A stretch of DNA of 64,000 bases from Rhodanobacter sp. T12-5 (GTDB lineage: Bacteria > Pseudomonadota > Gammaproteobacteria > Xanthomonadales > Rhodanobacteraceae), in contig NZ_NPKN01000001.1 of assembly GCF_008329435.1 (NCBI RefSeq), positions 310,001-374,000 of the forward strand. The letters run 5' to 3'. The notes under the pieces were generated by a model. That model was given only the letters and a program-made list of their open reading frames with translations. It was not told the DNA's origin and did not search any database. Below are positions 56,279-64,000 of the stretch, in pieces. The first letter of the stretch is position 1; each line of letters opens with the position of its first letter. The position numbers were made by a program, and so were the translations under genes.

Positions 56279-57745
56279 ATGAAGATGTCCCGGACGGAGC
56301 TCCGCCTGACCACGACTGGAACGCCGCCGCTGTTCGCGGTGCTGCCCGCCGGCCTGTTCGCCCCGCTGGCCGCCGCCAATCGCGAGCGCTACTGGGAATT
56401 GTTGTACCGGCTGTTCGAGCAGTTTTTCGGCCCGGACGCGCCGCTGCCGCCGAGCATCGGCTTCCAGCGCCGCGAGATCACTGCCGCTCTCGAAAACTAT
56501 CTGCTCACCGACGATCCCTGGGAAAGCGAAGAGGGCGACGTGCCCGGTGCCTCGCTCATCGACCGCGCCAACGCCATCCACGAACGCTTCCGCTCCACCG
56601 GCTGGCTGCGCCAGGAACGCGTCGGCGCGCGCGAGATGGTCTCGATGACGCCGGCGGTGTCGCAGTTCCTCTCCACCCTGGTGGAGTTCGCCGAGCACGG
56701 CCCGACCTTCGTCTCGGCCAAGGTGCGTTCGATCGAGCTGCAGCTGCAGCAGGTGATCGAGGGCAAGGCCTTCGGCGACGCGCTGGACGAAGCGGCCGAC
56801 CAGGCGCGCCGGCTGCTGGTTTCGCTGTCGTCGATGAGTTTGAAGGTGCGTGACCTGATGCCGGAGCTGAGCCGCGCGGAGACCACCGCGCAGTTCGCGC
56901 GGCAATGGTTCGAACACTACGTCTCCAGTTTCTTCGTCGGCGACTACGCCGACCTGCACAAGGCCGACCATCCGCTGGCGCGGCGCAGCGCGATCCTCTC
57001 GATGGCGCAGCAGATCGAGGGCACTGCGTTGCGCGAGACGATGCTCGGCTGGTACCGCGAACACCTCACCGGCGGCGACCTCGAGCGCGCGGAGCTGCGC
57101 ATGCAGCGCAGCCTGCGCCGGCTGTACGAACTGGAACGCATCGACGAATACCTCGGCCGCCTGGACGAGGACATCCGCCAGGCCAACCGGCGCGCGCTGG
57201 CCTTCCTCGATTACCGCCTGCGCGCGCCGGACAAGCTCGACGTGCTGCTGCGCCGCGCCTGCCGCGGCGTGCTGCAGGCGCCGGAAGACGCGCTGCGCCT
57301 GCCGGTGGCGCCCGGCCCGCTGATGGACGATGCGCAACTGCGCCCGCCGCGGCGCAAGCCGCAGCCGATCCCGCGCAGCGCCAACGCCATGCAGCAGCCG
57401 ACGCCCGAACAACTGGCGCGGCTGAGCCTGCTGCGACGGATGAAACGCGCGCGGCTGGTCAACGCCGAGGACATGGCGCGCTACGTCGGCCGCCACCTGC
57501 CGCCCGACGGCAGCGTGGATTCCGCGCAGCTGGCGATCGCGTCCATCGAGGACCTGCGCGCCTACCAGACCCTGCTTACCCTGGCCCTGCGCAGCCACCG
57601 CATCGGCGGCCTGCGTCGCGACGATCCGCTGGCGCGCCTGCTGCGCGGCTTCCGCGTCGAGCTGCTCGACGCCGGCGAGCCGGGCGACAACGGCTACCTG
57701 CGCGCGCCGCGCTTCGCCGTGCACCGATCGAAGAGAACCGCATGA
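56279..57745 (+). CDS. jetA: JetA, kleisin-like subunit of a Wadjet/Mks anti-plasmid system
   Basis: A 488-residue soluble helical protein. The N-terminus (PPLFAVLPAGLFAPLAAANR, then RYWELLYRLFEQFF) looks like a winged-helix domain of JetA/MukF-type kleisins. The middle is coiled coil and the end contains LLRRMKRARLVNAEDMARYV. It differs from the familiar DUF3375 start, so it may be another JetA class; the identification leans on the three genes that follow. JetA should bridge the JetC head and neck. It begins 25 bp after the RND permease, with two possible ATGs (56279, 56285). It overlaps jetB by four bases. Confidence 0.8.
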   Translation: MKMSRTELRLTTTGTPPLFAVLPAGLFAPLAAANRERYWELLYRLFEQFFGPDAPLPPSIGFQRREITAALENYLLTDDPWESEEGDVPGASLIDRANAIHERFRSTGWLRQERVGAREMVSMTPAVSQFLSTLVEFAEHGPTFVSAKVRSIELQLQQVIEGKAFGDALDEAADQARRLLVSLSSMSLKVRDLMPELSRAETTAQFARQWFEHYVSSFFVGDYADLHKADHPLARRSAILSMAQQIEGTALRETMLGWYREHLTGGDLERAELRMQRSLRRLYELERIDEYLGRLDEDIRQANRRALAFLDYRLRAPDKLDVLLRRACRGVLQAPEDALRLPVAPGPLMDDAQLRPPRRKPQPIPRSANAMQQPTPEQLARLSLLRRMKRARLVNAEDMARYVGRHLPPDGSVDSAQLAIASIEDLRAYQTLLTLALRSHRIGGLRRDDPLARLLRGFRVELLDAGEPGDNGYLRAPRFAVHRSKRTA

Positions 57746-58389
57746 AACGCAGCTGGAACACCCTCAGCCAGATGTCCAACGGCGTCTACGCCGTGCAGGA
57801 CTTCGAGCGCGCCGCCTACCGCCTCGTCACCGAGCAGGTGCTCTACGCCAGCGACCGCGGCGCGCGCATGGCCTATCACCTGATCGAGGACCACTTCGAC
57901 GACTACCTCGCCGCGCTGGCGCCGCTGGGCATCCGGCTGGAACGCAACGCGCACTACCGCTACGTGGTGGCGATGCCCGCGCACGGCGAAGGCACCCCGG
58001 TCACGCTGGAGGAGACCTTGCTGCTGCTGGTGCTGCGCCAGCGTTACGACGAGGCCGCGCGGCAGGGACAGATCGAGGACCAGGGCGAAGTGGTGGTGGA
58101 GCTGCCCGAGCTGCAGGAGGCCTACCAGGCGCTGGCCGGGCGGGCGATGCCCGACGTCGGCACGCTGCGCACGCTGGCGCGCACGCTCAAGCGCTGGGGC
58201 GTGTGCCGGCTGGTCGAGTCCGAGCGCGACGACCCGCAGCCGTTCCACCTGCGCGCGCGCCCGGCCATCGTCGAGGTCGTCGGCGAACAGTGGCTGCAGC
58301 GGCTGGACCAGCACAACCGCGACGACGATGAAGCCGACGACGACAGCGACGAAGCACAGTCCACGGAGGACGATGATGCAGCTGCTTGA
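57742..58389 (+). CDS. jetB: JetB, KITE/MukE-like subunit (DUF4194)
   Basis: A 215-residue protein. The DUF4194-type region includes ERAAYRLVTEQVLYASDRG, LEETLLLLVLRQRYDEAARQ and LARTLKRWGVCRLVE. It has two winged-helix domains by family and ends in a strongly acidic tail (DDDEADDDSDEA). JetB works with JetA on the SMC heads. The start overlaps the jetA stop, and jetC begins 14 bases before its end. Confidence 0.85.
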   Translation: MKRSWNTLSQMSNGVYAVQDFERAAYRLVTEQVLYASDRGARMAYHLIEDHFDDYLAALAPLGIRLERNAHYRYVVAMPAHGEGTPVTLEETLLLLVLRQRYDEAARQGQIEDQGEVVVELPELQEAYQALAGRAMPDVGTLRTLARTLKRWGVCRLVESERDDPQPFHLRARPAIVEVVGEQWLQRLDQHNRDDDEADDDSDEAQSTEDDDAAA

Positions 58390-61300
58390 GCGCGTGCACC
58401 TGGTGCAGTTCTTCCTGTTCGAGGCGCAGACCCTGACGCTGGACGCCACCAGCGCGATCATCGCGCCCAACGGCGCCGGCAAGAGCGCGCTGCTGGACGC
58501 CTTGCAGATCGTGCTGCTCGGCGGCGACCGCAGCCGCATCCGCTTCAACGCGCAGGCCGGCGGCAGCGCCCGCGCGCGCAGCATCCGCGACTACTGCCTG
58601 GGCGTCTACCGCAGTGGCGACGAGGGCCGCAAGCGGCGTACCGCCACCACCTACATCACCCTCGTGTTCCGCGACCAGGACAGCGGCGTGCCGCTGACCG
58701 CCGGCATCGCGCTGGGCGCTTCGGCAGACGAACCGGAACACCGTATCTACGGCCAATACATGCTGCCCGGCGTGGCGCTGGAACTGGACGACCACCTGGA
58801 GCGCAGCAAGGGCAGGGAGTTGCCGCTGGAATGGACCGCCTTCCGCGAACTGATCCTGCGCCGCTGCCGCGACGCCGGCAGCAAGCCCGAGCTGCATCCG
58901 ACCAGCGAGCGTTTCGTCAAGGACCTGCTGTTCCGCCTGCGCGCCGCGCCCAGCGCCCATCCGGACCTCAACGCCTACCGCAAGGCGTTCCAGAACGCAC
59001 TGAACCTGCAGCGCGTCGAGGACGTCGACCTGTTCGTGCGCACCCTGGTCGCCGAGGACCGCCCCACCGACATCGCCCGCTTCCGCGCTCTGCTGGAAAC
59101 CTTCCGCCAGCTCAAGGAAAAGATCGAGCAGGTGGTGCAGCGCATCGGCGCCGCCGAAGGCGTCGAACAGCAATACGGCAGGATCGCCGCACAGGCGGTG
59201 CGCGCGGCCTCGTATCGCGCGCTGGCCGCCGAGTACGCGCGCGACCTGCTGGCCGAACAATCCGACCAGGCCGAGCAGGCCTGCCAACAGGCCGGCGACA
59301 CGCTGGCCGCCACCCGGCGCGCCCTGCGGGAAGCCAACCTCGAACAGCAATCGGCCGAAGAGGCGCACGCGCAGGCCAACGCGCGCCTGCAGGGCAGCCA
59401 GGGCTACGGCGAGCAGGCGCAGTTCGACGAACTGGCGGCACGCGATCGCGCCCGGCTGGCGCAGGTGAAGAAGGAACTGCTGCGCGAGATCGGCTTCGTC
59501 CGCGACCAGTTCGCGGAGATCCGCAAGCTGGGCCTGCCCACCGTGGATGCCGGCACCCTGGCCAACGCACAGGCCGCATGGAGCGACTGGTACGCCACGC
59601 TCGCGGCACTCCCCAACGACGCCGGGCTGCCGTGGGAAGCCGAGTCAATGCACGCGCAGGCGCGCCAGGCATTGCTGGCGGCCAAGCCCTTGATTGGCGC
59701 CGTGGACGGCCACGCCCGTGCACGCTATGCCGCCCTCGAGGAAGCGCAGGGTCGCCTGGATGCCGCACGCCAGAACCAGAAGCGCCTCGCCGCCGGCCAG
59801 GCCGAACTGCACCCGGACGCGGTGCGCCTGATGAGCTACCTGCGCGACGAAGGCATCGACGCGCAACCGGTCTGCGACCTGGTGCGGGTGAAGGACCCGG
59901 CCTGGCAACCGGTGATCGAGGCCTACCTGCGCAGCAACGTCGAGGCCTTGCTGGTTCCCGCCGCCGACGAGGAGCGCGCGGCGAAGCTGTACCGCTCGCT
60001 GCAGGGCGGGCGCTCGGTCTACGGCGTCAAGCTGGCGCTTTCCAGCCAGGCGCGCAGCGGCCGCGGCGCCGAACGGCCGGCCGGCGACAGCGTGGCCGCG
60101 CTGCTGGACGGCGACAACGCCGATGCGCTGGCCTTCCTGCGCCGCCAGCTGGGCGAGCTGCGCTGCGTGGAAACGGAAGCCGAGCTGATCCGCAGCCGTC
60201 AGGGCATGACCCGTGACGGCCTGCTCGCCAAGGGTGGCAGCATCGAGCGCCTGCGCCTGCCGGCCACCTCCGATCTCAAGATCGGTGCCACCGACAGCCG
60301 TGCGCGCCAGCGCGTGCTGCGCGAGGAGATCGAAGCGGCCGAGCGCGACGTGCGCCAGCTGAAGCCGGAACTCGATCGCGCCGAAACCTGCCAGCGTGGC
60401 CTGGCGCGGCTGGCCGATCCCGACGAGGCGGCGCAGTCGCTGCACGACCGCGTGCTGGAGCATCGCCAGGTCGAACACCGTTACCGCGCGGCGATGGACA
60501 ACCGCCAGGCCACGCTCGATCCCGACCTGCTGCGCCTGGGCGAGCAGGTGCGCGAACTGCACGAGCGCATGCTGGAATGGCGCAAGCAGGCCAATCGCCT
60601 GATCGGCGAGCAGGCACTGGCCGCGCGCGCCGTGGATGACGCGAAGAGGCTGCTCGAAGGCCTGCGCGCGCAGGAGGACATCGTCGCCCGCCGCGCGGTG
60701 GAGGCGTTCGCCGATCCGGATGTGGACAACCACCGCGTCGAGCGCCAGCGCGACGAACTGGACCTGAAGTTTCCCACCCTGGAAGAGCGCGGCAAGCGCT
60801 GCGAGGATCGTGCCCGGGACAGCGATGCCCAACTGGCGAAACTGCTGCCCGAAGCCTGGAGCGCGCTGTCGCAGTACGCCAGGAACCATGGCGTGAGCGT
60901 GGATTTCGCGCCCGACCAGTGGCGCCCGGCGCGCATGCTGCTGCAGAAGGAACTGACTTACCTGCGCGACACCGAGCTGGCCAACTACCAGGGCGAGGCC
61001 GACCAGGCCTACACGACGGCGGTGGAAACCTTCCGCGCCAACGTCGCGTCCGCGCTGTACGACAACTTCAGCAAGCTCAAGTACCAGATCCACACGCTCA
61101 ACCGCACACTGCGCAGCAGCCCCGCGTTCTCCAACAACGAGCGCTACCAGTTCCACTACGAGGTCGCGCCGGAGTACCGCGAGCTGCACCGCTTCATCCA
61201 GCGCGTGGCCGATGTGGGCGGCGAAGACAACCTGTTCGGCAGCGCCGGCGAAGTGCCGACGGCCTTCCGCGAGCTGATCGAGGACAACGCCGCTGCCCGC

Positions 61301-61807
61301 ACCGCAGCCTCGCCGCTGGACGACTACCGCCGCTTCTTCCGCTTCGAGGTGCAGATCCGCCAGGACGAACGCATCATCGGCACGCTCAGCGAGCGCATGC
61401 GCTCGGGTTCCGGCGGCGAGCATCGCGCGCCGCTGTACGTGATCGCCGGCGCCGCGCTGGCCGCGGCCTACGGCAAGAGCGAGGCGCATCCCGGCGGCAT
61501 CGGCCTGATCCTGCTCGACGAATTCGGCGACAAGATCGACGCGCAGAACGCTCGCGCCACCGTCGATTATCTGCGCTCGCTCGGCCTGCAGCTGATCCTG
61601 GCCGCGCCGGACACCGCGCAAGGCACGCTTTCCGGCGTGCTGGAAAGCTACATCGAGCTGTTCCGCGACGGCGACCTGCTGCAGGCCGAGCGCATCGAGG
61701 TGAAGCAGGCCGCCCGCGAGCTGTTGCTCAGCGACCAGTTCGACCTGCATCCCGAATTGCTGGCCGAAGAGGCCGCCCGCATCGCCCGCGAGCAGGCGGC
61801 CACGTGA
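58376..61807 (+). CDS. jetC: JetC, SMC/MukB-like ATPase
   Basis: A 1143-residue SMC-like ATPase that in Wadjet extrudes DNA loops. Walker A is APNGAGKS (30-37), the signature is SGSGGE (1010-1015) and Walker B is LILLDEFGDKID (Asp1048, Glu1049). Long coiled coils (about 240-470 and 640-900) flank a hinge-like region (about 480-630, LMSYLRDEGIDAQPVCDLV). All ATPase residues appear intact. GGAGG at 58365-58369 is six bases from ATG 58376 and only three from ATG 58373, so the second ATG is preferred. The stop overlaps jetD. Confidence 0.9.
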   Translation: MQLLERVHLVQFFLFEAQTLTLDATSAIIAPNGAGKSALLDALQIVLLGGDRSRIRFNAQAGGSARARSIRDYCLGVYRSGDEGRKRRTATTYITLVFRDQDSGVPLTAGIALGASADEPEHRIYGQYMLPGVALELDDHLERSKGRELPLEWTAFRELILRRCRDAGSKPELHPTSERFVKDLLFRLRAAPSAHPDLNAYRKAFQNALNLQRVEDVDLFVRTLVAEDRPTDIARFRALLETFRQLKEKIEQVVQRIGAAEGVEQQYGRIAAQAVRAASYRALAAEYARDLLAEQSDQAEQACQQAGDTLAATRRALREANLEQQSAEEAHAQANARLQGSQGYGEQAQFDELAARDRARLAQVKKELLREIGFVRDQFAEIRKLGLPTVDAGTLANAQAAWSDWYATLAALPNDAGLPWEAESMHAQARQALLAAKPLIGAVDGHARARYAALEEAQGRLDAARQNQKRLAAGQAELHPDAVRLMSYLRDEGIDAQPVCDLVRVKDPAWQPVIEAYLRSNVEALLVPAADEERAAKLYRSLQGGRSVYGVKLALSSQARSGRGAERPAGDSVAALLDGDNADALAFLRRQLGELRCVETEAELIRSRQGMTRDGLLAKGGSIERLRLPATSDLKIGATDSRARQRVLREEIEAAERDVRQLKPELDRAETCQRGLARLADPDEAAQSLHDRVLEHRQVEHRYRAAMDNRQATLDPDLLRLGEQVRELHERMLEWRKQANRLIGEQALAARAVDDAKRLLEGLRAQEDIVARRAVEAFADPDVDNHRVERQRDELDLKFPTLEERGKRCEDRARDSDAQLAKLLPEAWSALSQYARNHGVSVDFAPDQWRPARMLLQKELTYLRDTELANYQGEADQAYTTAVETFRANVASALYDNFSKLKYQIHTLNRTLRSSPAFSNNERYQFHYEVAPEYRELHRFIQRVADVGGEDNLFGSAGEVPTAFRELIEDNAAARTAASPLDDYRRFFRFEVQIRQDERIIGTLSERMRSGSGGEHRAPLYVIAGAALAAAYGKSEAHPGGIGLILLDEFGDKIDAQNARATVDYLRSLGLQLILAAPDTAQGTLSGVLESYIELFRDGDLLQAERIEVKQAARELLLSDQFDLHPELLAEEAARIAREQAAT

Positions 61808-62988
61808 GTGCCTTGCGGCAGGTGCTGGACCGCCTGCTGCGCCGCGCCGAAAGCGCGCGCCTGCGCGGCGCCGACGAGCACGTCTCGCTGCCGATGATCA
61901 GTACTGCCGAGTATGCGTCGCTGCGTTCGCTGGACGAGCTGGAGCGTTTCCACGCCGAAGTCACCCTGGCCGAACGCGCAGGCGCGGTGACTGTGCGGCG
62001 CGAAGGCCGCAGCGGCGACGGCTCGCGGCTGCTGCGCCTGGGCGTGGCCGATCTTCCCGCACTGGCGCGCCACCTCGACGTGCCGTTGCTGGACGAACAG
62101 GTGGCCGAGGCCATGCAGAAGCTCGACGCATGGACCTTGCGCTTCCCGGCCGTCGTCGACGTGATCGAGGCCTGGCGCCACGGCCGCAAGGTGCGCGGCT
62201 GCGGCGCCGAGGCGGCCACCGAACTCGCACTCGCCGCCACGGCAGTAGCCGCACGCGCGGACGATGCCGGCCACGAGCGCATCCTGCGCCGCGAAAGCGT
62301 GCGCCTGTTCGGCGACAGCAAGCAACTGGAGAAACTCACGCCGTGGCTGGAAATCCTGGTGACCGGCGAACTGACCGCCACCGGCCTCTCGCGGGAAGAG
62401 GTGTGGTCGGCCATCGGCCTGCGCCGCGAACCGCAGCCGATGCTGCTGGCCGGCAGCGGTTCGGTGGAACTGGCCGTCGCCACGCTGCCGCTGGTGCGCC
62501 CTTACCTGGGCCTGCCGGTCGAGTCGGTGCGCGCGGTCGCGACGCCGGCGCGCTGCCTGCTGAGTATCGAGAACCTCGCCAGCTTCCACGACGCGGCAAG
62601 CGCGGCGCAAGCCGAATCGGTGCTGCTGATCTATACCGGTGGCATGCCGTCGCCGGCCTGGCGTGCCGCCTATGCGCGCATCCTTTCCCAGCTGCCGCCA
62701 ACGTTGTCGATCCACCACTGGGGCGACATCGACGAAGGCGGCTTCCGCATCGCCGCGGTGCTGGCGGCCACCGCACAGTCCGCCGGTCACCGCCTGTTGC
62801 CGTGGATGATGTCGCCGGCCGAGCTCCCGCCGGACGTCGTGAAGCAGGCGAAAACCCCGACGAGCTCGGCACAGTCCGCCATGTTGCGCTGGGCCGAACG
62901 TTGCGGCTGGAGCGAGCTGGCCGTGCAACTGCGGCAGCGGCCGATCCAGCTGGAGCAGGAATCGCTGGACCCCGCGTTGCCTGATTGA
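61804..62988 (+). CDS. jetD: JetD, TOPRIM-like nuclease subunit
   Basis: A 394-residue protein of the DUF3322/DUF2220 (JetD/MksG) type. The N-terminal arm (about 1-190) contains ISTAEYASLRSLDELERF and FRFP-like WTLRFPAVVDVI. The TOPRIM-like catalytic part has Glu256 in LLSIENLASF and the acidic pair Asp308 and Asp310 in HWGDIDEGGFRI. JetD cuts circular DNA that the JetABC motor cannot clear. It starts at GTG 61804 overlapping jetC by four bases. No own promoter is evident. Confidence 0.9.
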   Translation: MSALRQVLDRLLRRAESARLRGADEHVSLPMISTAEYASLRSLDELERFHAEVTLAERAGAVTVRREGRSGDGSRLLRLGVADLPALARHLDVPLLDEQVAEAMQKLDAWTLRFPAVVDVIEAWRHGRKVRGCGAEAATELALAATAVAARADDAGHERILRRESVRLFGDSKQLEKLTPWLEILVTGELTATGLSREEVWSAIGLRREPQPMLLAGSGSVELAVATLPLVRPYLGLPVESVRAVATPARCLLSIENLASFHDAASAAQAESVLLIYTGGMPSPAWRAAYARILSQLPPTLSIHHWGDIDEGGFRIAAVLAATAQSAGHRLLPWMMSPAELPPDVVKQAKTPTSSAQSAMLRWAERCGWSELAVQLRQRPIQLEQESLDPALPD

Positions 62989-63095
62989 GCCCGGGCATCC
63001 CGAAAAATCCGGCGCGTCGCCGCTGTCGATCGTTGCTTCGCAGCGCAGTGTGCAATCTTGCGTTAGGGTGATCGCGTCACTCGAGGAGAAGCGCC

Positions 63096-63485
63096 ATGTC
63101 ACGCATCACGACGTTCGCACTCGCCATCCTGTTCGTCCTGGCGAGCGCCAGTTGCACGACCCGCGCCACCGAGCCAGGCGAGCTCGACGCCGCAGCGCTG
63201 CGGGCCTGGGCCAGCCAGCCGTGGGACAAGGCCGCGCGGATGCACACCACGGTGAGCGTGGGCAGCTATCGCGGCGTACCGGTGGTCGCCGAACATCCCT
63301 GCGCGGACGTGTGCCCGCAATACACGTTGCGCATCATCCACTACCAACTGCCGCCGGATGCATCGTGTGCCAGCGCAGGTGGCGTGGAGAAGCAGGTGCT
63401 GGTGCCGATCGCGATCACCGTGCGATCGAAGACGTTCTGCGTGCCGGAGCCGCTGGTGGCGTCGGGGGCGTACTACTCGAAGTGA
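63096..63485 (+). CDS. small lipoprotein, unknown function
   Basis: A 129-residue exported protein. The signal peptide ends FVLASASC (Cys about 20), a lipobox-like site. The mature part contains PCADVCPQYTLRIIHYQLP and FCVPEPLVASGAYYSK, with four further cysteines that could form disulphides. No known domain was recognised. ATG 63096 follows GAGGAG. It stands 107 bp after jetD and is probably not part of that system. Confidence 0.7.
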   Translation: MSRITTFALAILFVLASASCTTRATEPGELDAAALRAWASQPWDKAARMHTTVSVGSYRGVPVVAEHPCADVCPQYTLRIIHYQLPPDASCASAGGVEKQVLVPIAITVRSKTFCVPEPLVASGAYYSK

Positions 63486-63547
63486 CCGCGAGCGGCGGAC
63501 GGTATCCGCTCTACGCACCCCATCGGGGGCAAGCGTTCAGGCCTGCT

Positions 63548-63614
63548 CTTGTGGGAGCGGCTTCAGCCGCGATGCTTTTTGAAAGAGCTTCGCGGCTGAA
63601 GCCGCTCCTACAAG
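63548..63614. repeat. REP-like inverted repeat, copy 3
   Basis: CTTGTGGGAGCGGCTTCAGC followed by CGCGA (63548-63572) pairs with the inverse 25 bases at 63590-63614 with one mismatch. The loop is 17 bases. It lies between convergent genes and is the most complete relative of the 5480 copy. Confidence 0.88.
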
Positions 63615-63666
63615 TCGCGTTCACCTCGGCTTCGTAGTGCGGCCACCGCCCGCACGCCAGAACCCA

Positions 63667-64000
63667 TCATTCGCCAGCGCCGTCTTTCGCGAAGGCGCCC
63701 GGTGCCGAGCCGAAATCGCCATTGGCCTGCGCCGCCATGTACGAGAACGCGGCGTATACCGCCACGTTCTGCGCCAGTTCGGCCGGGTCGATCTTGTCCA
63801 GCGTGTCGTTGGCGGTGTGGTGCCAGTCGAAGTACTTCGTGCCGTCCTGGGTCAACGACAGCGCGGCCATGCCCTTGCCGTGCATCTGCGACAGGTCCGA
63901 ACCGCCGCCGCCGGGGTGGGTGGTGTCGTAGGCCACGCCGATCGGCTCCAGCACCTTCGCGATCTGGCCGATCGCATCGCGCGCCTCGGGCTTGACGCTC
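63667..64000 (-). CDS. M28 family metallopeptidase, C-terminal part only
   Basis: The minus-strand frame is open from the window end to the stop at 63667, giving the last 111 residues. The motif TTHPGGGGSDLSQMHGKGM and the WHHTANDTLDKIDP ending are typical of M28 aminopeptidases, the second containing the last zinc-binding His. The rest of the gene, including the start and other zinc ligands, lies outside the window. Confidence 0.85.
   Translation of the reverse strand, partial: SVKPEARDAIGQIAKVLEPIGVAYDTTHPGGGGSDLSQMHGKGMAALSLTQDGTKYFDWHHTANDTLDKIDPAELAQNVAVYAAFSYMAAQANGDFGSAPGAFAKDGAGE

Noticed and set aside
53092..56379. Long open frame on the minus strand (1095 codons) opposite the RND permease
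   Set aside because: High GC leaves antisense frames open. The translation is His/Arg/Gln/Asp-rich with no domain, while the plus strand codes for a clear RND transporter.
59645..61750. 701-codon minus-strand frame opposite jetC
   Set aside because: A shadow of jetC; repetitive Gln/Ala/Val/His composition and no start context.

Overview
The window is a 64 kb piece of a high-GC gammaproteobacterial chromosome. Protein sequences and gene order point to the Xanthomonadales (Lysobacterales), probably a Rhodanobacter/Dyella-like member of the Rhodanobacteraceae. The clues are ponA divergent from pilMNOPQ, rpoZ-spoT-ridA-recG, yicC-gmk, a type B L31, PepQ of 443 residues, and intergenic REP-like hairpins that begin GTAGGAGC. 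The taxonomic call is inferred from gene content; no marker search was possible. Coding density is high: no gene-free stretch exceeds 300 bp. I saw no rRNA, tRNA, insertion sequence, prophage or CRISPR array.

Layout. 1-9.8 kb: mixed housekeeping genes (partial rmuC, an FAD reductase, topoisomerase IB, an RlmI-like methyltransferase, an SrkA-like kinase, two hotdog thioesterases, a 2Fe-2S flavin reductase, a YibN-like membrane rhodanese), with REP hairpins in two gaps. 9.8-13.1 kb: hemD-hemX-hemY. 13.2-20 kb, minus strand: pepQ, a PilZ-DUF1631 pair, hemW-rdgB, rph. 20-21.6 kb: yicC-gmk. 21.7-26.1 kb: phospholipid transport genes mlaFEDCB with convergent mlaA. 26.3-31.6 kb: rpoZ-spoT-ridA-recG. 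31.7-34.6 kb: nucleoside hydrolase, rpmE (type B), gltA. 34.7-43.4 kb: a nucleotidyltransferase-like protein, PBP1A, and the type IV pilus assembly operon pilMNOPQ. 43.6-50.6 kb: a moxR-DUF58-DUF4381-VWA-VWA/TPR-BatD operon. 50.7-56.3 kb: macrodomain protein, MarR regulator and an RND efflux pair. 56.3-63 kb: a complete four-gene SMC-like anti-plasmid system (Wadjet, JetABCD/MksFEBG). 63.1-64 kb: a small lipoprotein, a REP hairpin and the C-terminus of an M28 peptidase.

How the genes work together. The mla genes form an intermembrane phospholipid transporter: MlaA in the outer membrane, MlaC in the periplasm, MlaFEDB in the inner membrane. The substrate-binding MlaD here carries two tandem MCE domains instead of one, which I regard as the most unusual protein architecture in the window. 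PilMNOP form the inner-membrane alignment complex of the pilus machine and PilQ its outer-membrane pore. The MoxR/Bat genes look like one translationally coupled operon, but the second VWA protein has lost its metal-site aspartate. The Jet genes overlap end to start. They keep the JetC ATPase motifs and the JetD TOPRIM-like acidic residues, so the system looks intact; JetA does not begin like the common DUF3375 form, so its subtype is open.
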